Shown piece by piece: positions 24,521 through 31,895 of a DNA stretch of 64,000 nt. Made by a program: the position numbers and the translations under genes. Where the stretch lies: positions 310,001 through 374,000 of the forward strand of contig NZ_NOWF01000003.1 of the NCBI RefSeq assembly GCF_002245355.1, in the 5' to 3' direction. Source of the DNA: Paludifilum halophilum (GTDB lineage Bacteria; Bacillota; Bacilli; Thermoactinomycetales; DSM-45169). The first letter of the stretch is position 1. The number at the start of each line of letters is the position of its first letter. Under the pieces are notes generated by a model. The model was not told where the DNA came from. It did not search any database and saw only the letters and a list, made by a program, of their open reading frames with translations.

Positions 24521-24873
24521 TCGTATACGGGCTCAAAGGACATCCAATTGCCTTCAGTTCCGGAATAAACATATTTACGGCTTTCATTCTGTTCGATTCG
24601 GAACCGGCTTAAGAAACCTCGAGCAGACGCGTAAGACCTGTCTTTCCCGAACGTTAGGGGTATCACGCCCTCCAAGTCGACGTCCTCGGGCTTAGCCAAG
24701 CCGATACGTTTCTTTTCCGGGTCGTATGCGATGTATAGCTTTACGGTTTTATCGACTGCGTCTAGCTCCTGCTGTAGAGCTTTATTAAGGTAAATTCGTC
24801 CCGCCTTGTCAATGGTGAGGGACATATGAGTGGAGGGCCGACCCTCCCTAGCGGAATAAGGCACGAAAGCCAT
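24517..24873 (-). CDS. AbrB/SpoVT-like DNA-binding protein
   Basis: A 118 aa protein with a swapped-hairpin AbrB-like motif (SLTIDKAGRIYLNKALQQEL) and a C-terminal tail rich in aromatic residues. The promoter at 24911-24940 starts transcription downstream of the two earlier ATG codons, so ATG 24873, nine bases after AGAGGAG, is the real start. It is the only leftward gene in the right arm and diverges from the small HTH gene, which suggests a regulatory switch. Target sites unknown. Confidence 0.7.
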   Translation of the reverse strand: MAFVPYSAREGRPSTHMSLTIDKAGRIYLNKALQQELDAVDKTVKLYIAYDPEKKRIGLAKPEDVDLEGVIPLTFGKDRSYASARGFLSRFRIEQNESRKYVYSGTEGNWMSFEPVYD

Positions 24874-24910
24874 TACGACATACTCCTCTCGCACGATAGA
24901 TGTTGTTTCC

Positions 24911-24940
24911 ATTATATCCAAACTCCACGAAAAATAACAA
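24911..24940 (-). promoter_or_regulatory. Promoter of the AbrB-like gene
   Basis: On the minus strand TTGTTA and a consensus TATAAT are 18 bases apart. The -35 box overlaps the ribosome-site region of the divergent HTH gene, so the two units could interfere. Confidence 0.7.
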
Positions 24941-24955
24941 GGGGGATTCGATAAA

Positions 24956-25135
24956 ATGGGGGAAAAAGCCGCCTGGGCGAGGAAAAAACGATTCGATAAC
25001 CGTGTTCTATTCTGGGTCCGTCGCGGATATACGCTTAACCAGGTATCCCACATTCTAGGATGCAACGTAACCAAGGTTATCGCGTCTGTAAAACGACTTA
25101 AGGCGGACGGGAAGCTTAAATACGCGAAGAAATAA
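24956..25135 (+). CDS. Small helix-turn-helix protein (59 aa)
   Basis: Starts MGEKAAWARKKRFDNRVLF and has an HTH-like core (GYTLNQVSHILGCNVTKVIA) with a basic C-terminus (KADGKLKYAKK). ATG 24956 follows AAGGGGG by ten bases. It diverges from the AbrB-like gene with only 82 bases between start codons. Its size and place fit a Cro- or excisionase-like regulator; no family is certain. Confidence 0.65.
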   Translation: MGEKAAWARKKRFDNRVLFWVRRGYTLNQVSHILGCNVTKVIASVKRLKADGKLKYAKK

Positions 25136-25145
25136 TCGAGCTACT

Positions 25146-25185
25146 GTCGGAATTTAAGTTCATTCCCCCTTTAAGGATATGTAAG
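25146..25185 (+). promoter_or_regulatory. Bipartite early element, copy 3
   Basis: GTCGGAA at 25146 and CCCCTTTAAGGATATGTAAG at 25166, again with a 13-base gap. It stands alone in the 260-base stretch before the small gene at 25400, which otherwise holds only a hairpin (25346-25372). Confidence 0.6.
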
Positions 25186-25345
25186 AAACTTAACGAATAA
25201 CCTTACTCAAAAATACTACGATTCCGATGGGCGGAGCATGGTACCGAGTGGCTCCCTCGATTTATTATTATGCGGGACTCCGAAGACGACGAAAGGCTTA
25301 ACGTGAAAACTGAAAATGAGGTCGACAGTTCAAAAGGTAATTACG

Positions 25346-25372
25346 CTCGCCAAACAGGCGGGCGTTTTATAT
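25346..25372 (+). terminator. Hairpin upstream of the 25400 gene
   Basis: CGCTCGCC and GGCGGGCG pair around AAACA and are followed by TTTTATATG, a plausible terminator or attenuator in the leader that starts near element copy 3. Confidence 0.55.
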
Positions 25373-25399
25373 GACTAAAAACCATTAGGGGGACTTTTT

Positions 25400-25597
25400 A
25401 TGGACGAAAGGAATATGAAAATTTCGCTTGTTTTTAAGGTCCAGGAAGACGGACAGGAAGAGAACGAAGTAGTAACGATTTACGACATAGTGAGCGCGGA
25501 AGATAACGTCAACCTTAGCCATATCGCGGCCATGGCCGAGCAGTTGCTCCGCAGGGTTGCCAACGCTGTCGAAAAAGAAACGTATGAAGGTGATTAA
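25400..25597 (+). CDS. Small acidic phage protein, unknown
   Basis: 65 aa, starting MDERNMKISLVFKVQEDGQE, with a strand-rich first half and a helical second half (SHIAAMAEQLLRRVANAVEK). ATG 25400 follows AGGGGGA. No recognised family. Flanked by terminators, so probably a separate transcript from the element at 25146. Confidence 0.75.
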   Translation: MDERNMKISLVFKVQEDGQEENEVVTIYDIVSAEDNVNLSHIAAMAEQLLRRVANAVEKETYEGD

Positions 25598-25627
25598 ACG
25601 GTCCACTATGGAAAGTGGACCGTTTTT
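25596..25627 (+). terminator. Rho-independent terminator
   Basis: AAACGGTCCAC / GTGGACCGTTT stem, 8-base loop and a five-T tail, overlapping the stop of the small gene. The next 200 bases hold only very short frames behind ribosome-like sites (for example 19 codons from 25721). Confidence 0.88.
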
Positions 25628-25833
25628 GGTTTGGTCGGAAGTTCCCGAAAAGAGATTGCGGGGGTTACTAGCGAGTTTAAGGAGTTTATGGACGAAGAAG
25701 AAAACCAGGAGGAATGAGATATGGTTTTTAACTGGACCTGGAACAAGTTTGTTTTAGGAATAGGAAAGGTTGAAGGATGAGGGCTATTCGGCCTCGGCTT
25801 TCTAGAAATCAAGATTCCACCGGAGGACGAGTA

Positions 25834-26463
25834 ATGCGAAGGAGACTTAAGCCGGGACTAGTCGTAACGGTCCCCGCTCGTGAGCCCCTCGAGGAATGGA
25901 GTGGACAACCCGGAGTAGTCATCGAGGTTAAACGAAAGGGACCGTTAAAAGGGAAAATCATCGTCCTGGTGGCGTCCGCGGTCGATGACCTGCGGGCGTC
26001 TCGTTTTGTATTTGAGCGGGAGGAGCTGACGAAGGGCGGCGAGGTTTCCGAATACGTTCAGAAACTCGCGGACCATTACCTCCGTATAGTCGAGGAATGG
26101 GAAGAAGGCCAAGCTGTAATTAAAGCCGGAGAAAAGGTAGTCGATGAGTTAACGGAGCAGATGGCACGGAAAGGCGTTAAGCTAGAAACCGTTTCGAAGA
26201 CCTCGGACGTGTGGCTAGACTTCGGGACGTATCCTTGCACGGTCTATTACAACGCCTATATCTGGCAAGGAGAGGAAATCGCACGAGTCGTGAAAGGGGC
26301 CGGGCGATTTTTCTACGCCGACCACTTGATGCGCGTTTACAAAGAGCGTTTCGGAACGGTTAGCGACGACCTAGAGGAGGCGCTGGCCAGGTTCGACGGC
26401 TCTGCCGACTTTTTAAAACAGAAAAGAAAGATTAAGCCTCATCAATTCGTAAAAATACTTTAG
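25834..26463 (+). CDS. Phage protein of unknown function (209 aa)
   Basis: Starts MRRRLKPGLVVTVPAREPLE from ATG 25834, seven bases after GGAGG. The N-terminal 60 residues look like an SH3-like beta barrel (GVVIEVKRKGPLKGKIIVL); a long helix follows (EYVQKLADHYLRIVEEWEEG), then a mixed C-terminal part. No catalytic motif. It heads a run of four closely spaced genes up to the sigma-like gene, which are probably one operon. Confidence 0.75.
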   Translation: MRRRLKPGLVVTVPAREPLEEWSGQPGVVIEVKRKGPLKGKIIVLVASAVDDLRASRFVFEREELTKGGEVSEYVQKLADHYLRIVEEWEEGQAVIKAGEKVVDELTEQMARKGVKLETVSKTSDVWLDFGTYPCTVYYNAYIWQGEEIARVVKGAGRFFYADHLMRVYKERFGTVSDDLEEALARFDGSADFLKQKRKIKPHQFVKIL

Positions 26464-26477
26464 TGGGAGGCTAAAGA

Positions 26478-26795
26478 ATGAAACGAGCCCAATTCAAGTA
26501 CCAAGGGTATTTATTCCGTATGAAAGAGACGAGTTATAACGAATTTATGTACGAGTTAACTATGTACGATGAGATTGAGACTAAGCTCCTCGGGCTTTTT
26601 ACGTTTAAGCGAAAGGTAATACGGGAGCGCGGTGTTTTCGATGCTAACGAATGGGAGTACGACTTCGTCGCAATGGCTAACCAGCTTATCCATGATTACG
26701 CCGTGGCTAACCGCGCTGAGGTAAAGCGCAAGCACCTAGAAGCGCAGGGAACGGCCAGGTTTGAGGCTATTGTAGACATAGAGAGGAAAAAATAA
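26478..26795 (+). CDS. Phage protein of unknown function (105 aa)
   Basis: Starts MKRAQFKYQGYLFRMKETSY; ATG 26478 follows GGGAGGC. Basic and aromatic-rich N-terminus, then an acidic helix. Fourteen bases after the preceding stop. No family recognised. Confidence 0.75.
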   Translation: MKRAQFKYQGYLFRMKETSYNEFMYELTMYDEIETKLLGLFTFKRKVIRERGVFDANEWEYDFVAMANQLIHDYAVANRAEVKRKHLEAQGTARFEAIVDIERKK

Positions 26796-26810
26796 CAGGA
26801 GGAGTTAACA

Positions 26811-27266
26811 ATGTCGAAGCGGATGGAATTTTTGCAAAGAATCGAAGCACGGGAGGCCTTCCTGCGGGCCAGGGTTACGCCCTGGAATCCCGATGACCCG
26901 GAGAGCTGGCCTACCGAAAAGGAATATTTCCGGGATATTGACGACGAATATAACAGCCTGGTAGCTGAACTCGAAAAAATACCGGAAGAATCAGACGAAG
27001 AGCACGACCAGACCTACCACTTTAACGACGGCGATACTCCCGCGGAGATGTTTTCGCGAGAGGTTACCTTGCTCGTCTCTCAGAATATCGAGTGTCCCGT
27101 GTTAAAGGGCGTAGCTATCGCAAACCTTACTAACGCCTATATCGTACAGACCGGCGAACAGCCGGAACCGGAGGAACTTGACGAGCTAGCTAACTGGTTC
27201 CTGTTCGGACCGGGTGGGCTGTCAATGAAGAAACGAAAACAACAGCGGTTAATCAAGGGGGCCTGA
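26811..27266 (+). CDS. Phage protein of unknown function (151 aa)
   Basis: Starts MSKRMEFLQRIEAREAFLRA behind AGGAGGAG. Very acidic in the middle (EKIPEESDEEHDQTYHFNDG) with a C-terminal helical part ending in lysines. Possibly a protein-protein adaptor. Its stop lies two bases before the next start, so translation is likely coupled. Confidence 0.75.
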   Translation: MSKRMEFLQRIEAREAFLRARVTPWNPDDPESWPTEKEYFRDIDDEYNSLVAELEKIPEESDEEHDQTYHFNDGDTPAEMFSREVTLLVSQNIECPVLKGVAIANLTNAYIVQTGEQPEPEELDELANWFLFGPGGLSMKKRKQQRLIKGA

Positions 27267-27268
27267 GC

Positions 27269-28036
27269 ATGGGAAAAGGAGCAGACATCACCTCCGCCAA
27301 TAAACGAAACGACGATGACTTCCCGTATGAAGCGGTCGGAGTCCTGCGGCTCCTTAAGGAAATCAACCGTTTAGATGCCCGCCTGGTCCCTGGAGCGGAC
27401 TACGATACCGCGGTTATCCTCCAGGATTTACGGGACGCCCTGGATAGCCCGGTCCTAACGGCCAGACAGCGGCAGGTAGTGGCGCTCTACTTCTTTACGG
27501 ATTCCACTATGGAGGAGGCCGCAGGCATATTGAGCATTACTAAGGGGGCGATTAAGCTATCGTTAAACACTTCGTTGGAGCGAATAGCCGCTCAAATGAA
27601 AGCCGAAGAGGACCTCAAGTTCAGAGGACGCGCGGTAAAGCCCTTCGATAGCCGCCGTCCTCTTTTCGTTTGGCTTAACGCGGTAGCGGCCGGGGAGGTA
27701 CCCGCCTATGAAATCCCGGACGAGGCTAACGAGGACCTGCTCGCCTGGTATGCCGAAAACGGCGACGAGCTGGCCCAGGAGGTCCTCCGTCAACGCGTAG
27801 AGGGCCCGCCGGTAGTTGTGGAAGTTTACGAAAATCCTGAGGACGAGTACCCGTGCCTTAACCCACGACAGATGCAGTACCGAGAAAAAATGCAGGTACC
27901 GGTCGGAGACGTAAAACCTCAGTTCGACGTCGCCGGTAGCCGTATGGCGGCTCGTAGGGTAGCCGACAAAGAAAACGAACACGACTTCGGCAACGAATGG
28001 AGCATAGGGAAAAAGCAAATCTTTGTCATCCCGTAG
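27269..28036 (+). CDS. Sigma-70 region 4-like transcription regulator
   Basis: The 255 aa protein has a sigma region 4 / ArpU-type helix-turn-helix at about residues 65-110: LTARQRQVVALYFFTDSTMEEAAGILSITK is its core, read in two adjoining helices. Regions 1-3 are absent and a 140-residue acidic C-terminal extension of unknown fold follows. Such proteins often drive late gene expression in phages of Gram-positive bacteria. ATG 27269 follows GGGGGCC. Confidence 0.72.
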   Translation: MGKGADITSANKRNDDDFPYEAVGVLRLLKEINRLDARLVPGADYDTAVILQDLRDALDSPVLTARQRQVVALYFFTDSTMEEAAGILSITKGAIKLSLNTSLERIAAQMKAEEDLKFRGRAVKPFDSRRPLFVWLNAVAAGEVPAYEIPDEANEDLLAWYAENGDELAQEVLRQRVEGPPVVVEVYENPEDEYPCLNPRQMQYREKMQVPVGDVKPQFDVAGSRMAARRVADKENEHDFGNEWSIGKKQIFVIP

Positions 28037-28177
28037 TTTAACTTAACTTTTGCCCTACTTCTTGGGTATAGCATAGAATAAGGTTACAAATATTCCGATA
28101 AGTTACGGGGACCGGGGCGAGACGCTAAGCGCCACCTTTTACTTTTCTCCTGACTATCGAAAAAGGGGGCGAAAATA

Positions 28178-28657
28178 ATACCGAAGACTTACAGCTTTCG
28201 CGAACAACTAGGATATGGACAGCAAGGCGAAGATAAACTCGATGATTACTTTTCGTCCCGCGGATTCGATGTTCACGAGGTATCTATGGCAGACCAAAAG
28301 CGCGGAATAGACCGTATCTTCGTCAACAAAGAAACCGGACAGGAACTCACAGTCGAATATAAAACCGACTCCCGGACACAACGGACGGGAAACTGTTTTA
28401 TCGAGACCGTTTCCAACAACTCGACCGGAGCGCTCGGCTGGGCCCTGAAAGGTCGAGCTGATTTCGTAGTTTATTACGCTCTCGGATATGAGGAGGCTAT
28501 CGTGGTCAAATCCTCCATATTCCGCGAGCATATCGCCGAATGGCTGTTTAAATACGAAGCCCGGCCGGTTAAAAACCGCGGATATCTTACTTTCGGACTC
28601 CTCGTCCCGTGGTACGTCGTAAAAGAGAAAGCGGATACGATTATTACGCTCGGATAA
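28178..28657 (+). CDS. PD-(D/E)XK nuclease-like protein, apparent ATA start
   Basis: The nuclease core is clear: GEDKLDDYFSSRGFDV (first helix with Glu), RGIDRIFVN (metal Asp) and LTVEYKTDSRTQ (ExK). The core begins well before the only ATG (28286). Between the in-frame stop at 28151 and that ATG there is no ATG, GTG or TTG. ATA 28178 lies eight bases after GGGGG and would give 159 aa. Starting at ATG 28286 would remove the first helix. A role as resolvase or recombination nuclease is likely. Confidence 0.72.
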   Translation: MPKTYSFREQLGYGQQGEDKLDDYFSSRGFDVHEVSMADQKRGIDRIFVNKETGQELTVEYKTDSRTQRTGNCFIETVSNNSTGALGWALKGRADFVVYYALGYEEAIVVKSSIFREHIAEWLFKYEARPVKNRGYLTFGLLVPWYVVKEKADTIITLG

Positions 28658-28933
28658 TCGGGACTCATTCGTCCGTTTATCGGACGGTTCTCTTTGGGAG
28701 TATCGGTGTTGTCATTTGGAGGTCGCGACTCCCTCTCCGGTACTCCGAAAGAGGCCCGTATGCCTCAGAACCCGTCGCAAGACACTACCCGCCTGGTCCG
28801 CGGGTCGCGACAACCGACTACATCAATTAGCCGCGACTAGGGTAGCTCCCGAAAAGAGTATTCCCCCGCTCCTGTCGCGAGTCTTTTTCTTTTCTTTTTA
28901 CGGGGAGATTGAGCGTAAGGGGATTACGCGAAT
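28658..28933. other. Non-coding stretch with repeated GTCGCGA words
   Basis: No convincing gene. A CGTCCG/CGGACG hairpin with a T-rich tail near 28669-28695 may end the nuclease transcript. Four GTCGCGA or CCGCGAC words occur near 28725, 28804, 28834 and 28876, and a long T/C-rich run follows. A structured RNA or a protein binding region is possible. Confidence 0.4.
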
Positions 28934-29455
28934 ATGGAATACGTACAGAGAAAGGCGTTACCAAACGATAAGGGTATTTTAATGGATTCGCCCGGATATG
29001 AGATTTATAACCGAGAACTTATACGGAAGGTATTTCCGCGGATAATAACGGAAGCCTATGACGTCGTTTATAAAGACATGAAACGAAAGCCAGAAATAAG
29101 AGATATCGTTTATTTTTACTTTCTGCTCCAGTCGTATATCGACGGTAACGAGACCAGAAAAGACGGCGCGAATAACGACCGGTTCGGGGCCTGCTTCCTT
29201 TCCTACGACGCAATTACGCGGGCAATGAGAATAGACCGTAACCGCATTAAGCTTCTCGCGGATATCCTGGAGACTAACGGAATTATCCGAGTAGTCGACC
29301 GCTGGGAAGGCACGAAGCGGTTTCGCTGGTACTTTCCGTCCTTTTGCCCGCGGATAACTGAGGACGGTTACCTAGTGGACGAAGATGGAGAAAAGATAGT
29401 ACCGGACCTGGAGAAGTACAAAGCAAAGCGTCGGGGCCAAAAGAAAAGCCCGTAA
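28934..29455 (+). CDS. Winged-helix protein, putative phage replication initiator
   Basis: 173 aa (ATG 28934; ATG 28982 after AAGGG is an alternative giving 157 aa). A DnaD/Rep-like winged helix spans about residues 85-140: CFLSYDAITRAMRIDRNRIK, then LLADILETNGIIRVVDRW, and KRFRWYFP as the wing. The basic tail (KAKRRGQKKSP) fits DNA contact. Three iterons with exact 25-base spacing follow ten bases after the stop, the usual layout of a self-recognising initiator and its origin. Function is inferred from fold pattern and context. Confidence 0.6.
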   Translation: MEYVQRKALPNDKGILMDSPGYEIYNRELIRKVFPRIITEAYDVVYKDMKRKPEIRDIVYFYFLLQSYIDGNETRKDGANNDRFGACFLSYDAITRAMRIDRNRIKLLADILETNGIIRVVDRWEGTKRFRWYFPSFCPRITEDGYLVDEDGEKIVPDLEKYKAKRRGQKKSP

Positions 29456-29465
29456 TATTAAGTCG

Positions 29466-29530
29466 TATGTCCTGAACATACTACCAGTAATATGTCCTGC
29501 ACATATCATGGATAGTATGTCCTGGAACGT
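29466..29530. repeat. Three iterons at exact 25-base spacing, candidate replication origin
   Basis: TATGTCCTGAACATA (29466), TATGTCCTGCACATA (29491) and TATGTCCTGGAACGT (29516) share TATGTCCTG and have a near-palindromic form. The 25-base period puts them about 2.4 helical turns apart. They directly follow the winged-helix gene. Confidence 0.65.
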
Positions 29531-29539
29531 CAGTAAAGA

Positions 29540-29579
29540 TAGCAATACGTAAAATAGCAATACGTAAAATAGCAACAAA
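29540..29579. repeat. AT-rich 15-base tandem repeat beside the iterons
   Basis: TAGCAATACGTAAAA occurs twice in tandem (29540, 29555) and a third, partial unit TAGCAACAAA follows. An AT-rich direct repeat next to iterons is typical of a DNA-unwinding element. Confidence 0.6.
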
Positions 29580-29617
29580 TACTTCCGCTTCGCTATCGCT
29601 CAGCCGTTTGATTTCAC

Positions 29618-29637
29618 ATACGTTCAAACAAACGTAT
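29618..29637. promoter_or_regulatory. Inverted repeat ATACGTT-N6-AACGTAT
   Basis: A perfect 7-bp palindrome between the origin-like repeats and the small-terminase-like gene. It shares ATACGT with the tandem repeats. A repressor or initiator site is possible. Confidence 0.45.
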
Positions 29638-29809
29638 TGGATGGATAATCTCCGCGAATTAAAAACTCGTAAGAGATATAGCGTAAGAGATAATCCGAAC
29701 AGAGATAAACGTAAGAATCCAGGCCCGCCTTCCGCCGCCGACTCGCTGGCCCGTCCGTTTAAGTTTACGATTAATTATCCCAATATTAAGACGAGAGGAG
29801 GAAACGAAA

Positions 29810-30196
29810 GTGAAGGAGCTTAAGCCCGAGCATCATGTCGCGATTCACTACTTAAGCCAGCCGAAAAAAGGCGGTTTGACGATGGAAAAAATCGCGCAGG
29901 AGTGCGGAGTAACCCGCAAAACTGTTTACGAGTGGAAGAAGGACGACCTTTTTAACCGGGAATTGAAAAAGCAGATTATCCGAAATACTATCGACCGCCT
30001 GCCGGAAGTTAACGACGCTATGGCGAGCGCCGCTATCGAGGACCGGAACGCGGCCGCCGCTAAGCTGATTTACCAAATGAACGAGCTATTGTCCGATAGC
30101 CTGCACGTAGAGACCTCCGAGAAGAAAGACGAGGGCGCAGATATCGACCATTTGCGAGAGCTTGCGAAGAAATACGCGGACGAGGACGCGGAATAA
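29810..30196 (+). CDS. HTH protein, putative terminase small subunit (phBC6A51-type)
   Basis: 128 aa from GTG 29810 behind GAGGAGG. An N-terminal helix-turn-helix (TMEKIAQECGVTRKTVYEWK) is followed by the RELKKQIIRNTIDRLPEVND and AAAKLIYQMNEL helices found in phBC6A51-family small terminases. It would recognise the packaging site and load the large terminase. Unusually, about 3.8 kb separate it from terL. A weak upstream frame (29641-29823) overlaps its start but has no ribosome site. Confidence 0.65.
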   Translation: MKELKPEHHVAIHYLSQPKKGGLTMEKIAQECGVTRKTVYEWKKDDLFNRELKKQIIRNTIDRLPEVNDAMASAAIEDRNAAAAKLIYQMNELLSDSLHVETSEKKDEGADIDHLRELAKKYADEDAE

Positions 30197-30525
30197 CCCT
30201 TTCGAGAAAGCCGTCCGTTTAACCCTTTCGTTTACCCCGTTCGAAAAACAAGGGGAGGCACCTTTTTTTTTATTAGGGGCGCCCCTATTTCGAAGGTTAC
30301 TGGGGTCCTTTTTACGGGAGGGGCATATATACGCCCTCTTTTTTTACGGGGGTTATATACGGGCCTTTTTAGGGTACTGTTACGGGTCCATATAGGAGTT
30401 ATATATTATAGTAGAAACTAGGTATAGGTAGGGTACAGTATTACACAACATACGCATATTTACCCGCTGAGTGCCTTTTATGGATGCCCTCCTTAGAAAT
30501 TTTGGAACGCTCATTTTTCACGTTA

Positions 30526-30733
30526 TTTTATTCATTGTTTTATTCATTGCTCGCGAATCAACCACGATTTAACAAGGCTTATACAATGCGGCTTACAGCG
30601 TGTATAAAAGTAGCGCGTAAAAGATGAACGTAAAGATAATTGATAAAGCCTTTCGTTAAGCCATTTTCGCGACTCAGGAAAGTTAACTAAATATGTATTC
30701 TGTTAACCGGAAATATGCACTCAATGAATAAAA
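30526..30733. repeat. TTTTATTCATTG: two tandem copies and one inverted copy
   Basis: The 12-mer occurs at 30526-30537 and 30538-30549; the exact complement CAATGAATAAAA lies at 30722-30733. Arrangement around about 170 bases of AT-rich DNA resembles protein-binding sites in a packaging, attachment or origin region. Confidence 0.6.
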
Positions 30734-30840
30734 ATGAGGAAGGCCGGAGCGCGGCGCGGACCCCCCAGGGCGGGGGCCAAGAGGGCCGGGGCCTAGCGCG
30801 AAAAATATAGCCGCGTCAAAATTGAACTTTGAAGGTTACT

Positions 30841-30870
30841 AGCGTCACCTTACCACGGGTGGCGCTTTTA
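30841..30870 (+). terminator. Hairpin with T-tail
   Basis: AGCGTCACC / GGTGGCGCT with an 8-base loop and TTTATTAT, just before a tiny gene. Probably a terminator or leader hairpin. Confidence 0.6.
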
Positions 30871-30896
30871 TTATGCGCCGATAAGGGGGTATGAAG

Positions 30897-31013
30897 TTGC
30901 CCAGGCCTTTAACTCGCGAGGAAGTTGTCGAAAGGCTCCCGAAAGAGAAGCGGAGCCACTTTGTTAAGCGGCTAGAGGAAATCGAGTTCTCCCTGGTCCC
31001 TCAAGCCGCATAA
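30897..31013 (+). CDS. Tiny phage protein (38 aa)
   Basis: Reads from TTG 30897 (seven bases after AAGGGGG) as LPRPLTREEVVERLPKEKRS and on through HFVKRLEEIEFSLVPQAA. Helical and charged, coding-like. ATG 30891 is in frame but too close to the ribosome site. Ends 13 bases before the next gene. No known family. Confidence 0.5.
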   Translation: MPRPLTREEVVERLPKEKRSHFVKRLEEIEFSLVPQAA

Positions 31014-31026
31014 GGGGGAATCGATA

Positions 31027-31320
31027 ATGCTTTCCGAGTTCAACCCTCGCGAACTCATCCGCGGGTTTATTTGGTGCGCCGTCAAACACACGGGCACGCG
31101 AGTTTACGAAGTCTTTATCGACCGCGAAGAAGCCAGCGATGGATACCTGGTCGTAAAGGTCTCCGCGGGTATGCACTACCTCCCATCCATTACGCCGGGG
31201 CAGGCTATTGAAGAGGTCGAAAAGTTTATCGGCCATTATAAACTGGTCGAGGCGGAAATCGAACAGGAGGTTTCCCGCGGCGGCATTACGGTAACCTTCC
31301 GCTTCGAGCTGATTATCTGA
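31027..31320 (+). CDS. Phage protein of unknown function (97 aa)
   Basis: Starts MLSEFNPRELIRGFIWCAVK behind AAGGGGG. Mixed alpha/beta pattern with a C-terminal beta hairpin (GGITVTFRFELII). No motif recognised. Part of a run of small genes from 30897. Confidence 0.72.
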   Translation: MLSEFNPRELIRGFIWCAVKHTGTRVYEVFIDREEASDGYLVVKVSAGMHYLPSITPGQAIEEVEKFIGHYKLVEAEIEQEVSRGGITVTFRFELII

Positions 31321-31333
31321 AGGGGCCTACACG

Positions 31334-31417
31334 GTGGCTGACACGTACGCAAACTACGCGGAACTTTCCGCGAATGAGACCGAAGGCGTCGAGTTTAAAA
31401 CTGAGGAGGAATACTAA
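31334..31417 (+). pseudogene. Remnant of a poly-gamma-glutamate hydrolase-like gene
   Basis: GTG 31334 behind AAGGGGCC reads 27 codons (VADTYANYAELSANETEGVE, then FKTEEEY and stop). It resembles the first 25 residues of phage PghP/YmaC-type poly-gamma-glutamate hydrolases, which begin with a DxYxNFxELxxNExEGVD-like stretch, but the zinc hydrolase body is absent. Identification rests on memory of a short segment and is tentative. Confidence 0.4.
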
Positions 31418-31428
31418 CGGAGTTTGCT

Positions 31429-31575
31429 TTGAGTGTACTAATATGGTTAATCGTTGGGGTATTTGCCGTTGTGGTTTTAGCTTTTTTGGCTACCACTATT
31501 GATAGCATAATACAACTTAGAAAAACCAGGAAGGTAATTAACAAGACCATCTCGTACTATGACCGTCGTGGGTAA
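31429..31575 (+). CDS. Small single-span membrane protein (48 aa)
   Basis: TTG 31429 lies six bases after GGAG. The chain has one hydrophobic helix (LIWLIVGVFAVVVLAFLA) and a basic tail (QLRKTRKVINKTISYYDRRG). Size and form fit a small phage membrane protein; role unknown. Confidence 0.55.
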   Translation: MSVLIWLIVGVFAVVVLAFLATTIDSIIQLRKTRKVINKTISYYDRRG

Positions 31576-31708
31576 TCTCGAGTGTAAGTTCTATATGTTG
31601 GACGCGAAGAAAAGAAGGAGCTTTTTACGCTTTTGTTAATACTGTCCGTGACGCGCTGGCCGAGGTAGCCGTTCGGTAATTCTGAGGGACCAGTTAGGAG
31701 CGGTAAAA

Positions 31709-31876
31709 ATGGGCGCAAAAGACTGGTTATTTATATTGATTCTTTTAGTTCCTCTTATTCTATTGCTTATAATGACTAAAGGCGAGCCCCTCCTGCTCGG
31801 AGTGGCGACTGGAGCGGCTATAGTATCCCCCATTTCTTTTATTAGCGGAATATTGTTTATCCAAGTTATGAAGTAA
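31709..31876 (+). CDS. Small two-span membrane protein (55 aa)
   Basis: ATG 31709 follows AGGAG by eight bases. Two hydrophobic helices (WLFILILLVPLILLLIM and ATGAAIVSPISFISGILFI) are joined by KGEPLLLG. Twenty bases before the beta-helix gene. It could be a holin-like or superinfection-related protein, but no family is recognised. Confidence 0.6.
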   Translation: MGAKDWLFILILLVPLILLLIMTKGEPLLLGVATGAAIVSPISFISGILFIQVMK

Positions 31877-31895
31877 GGAGGATGGGCGAAAAGGC

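Larger units (their letters stand above)
30197..30896. other. 700-base non-coding region with repeats, candidate packaging or attachment region
   Basis: No gene is credible here. The region shows T-runs alternating with ACGGG blocks (30260-30375), an AT-rich stretch (30400-30730), a 12-mer present twice in tandem and once inverted, a very GC-rich block (30745-30800, CCGGAGCGCGGCGCGG, then CCCCCC and GGGGGCC) and the word GAAGGTTACT twice (30290, 30831). Its place after the small-terminase-like gene suggests cos/pac function. Confidence 0.45.

Noticed and set aside
28716-28982. Arg/Pro-rich rightward frames after the nuclease gene
   Set aside because: Composition is non-coding, starts lack ribosome sites and they cross a likely terminator.
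29641-29823. Frame overlapping the start of the small-terminase-like gene
   Set aside because: No ribosome site; the stretch holds a palindrome and is better read as a leader region.
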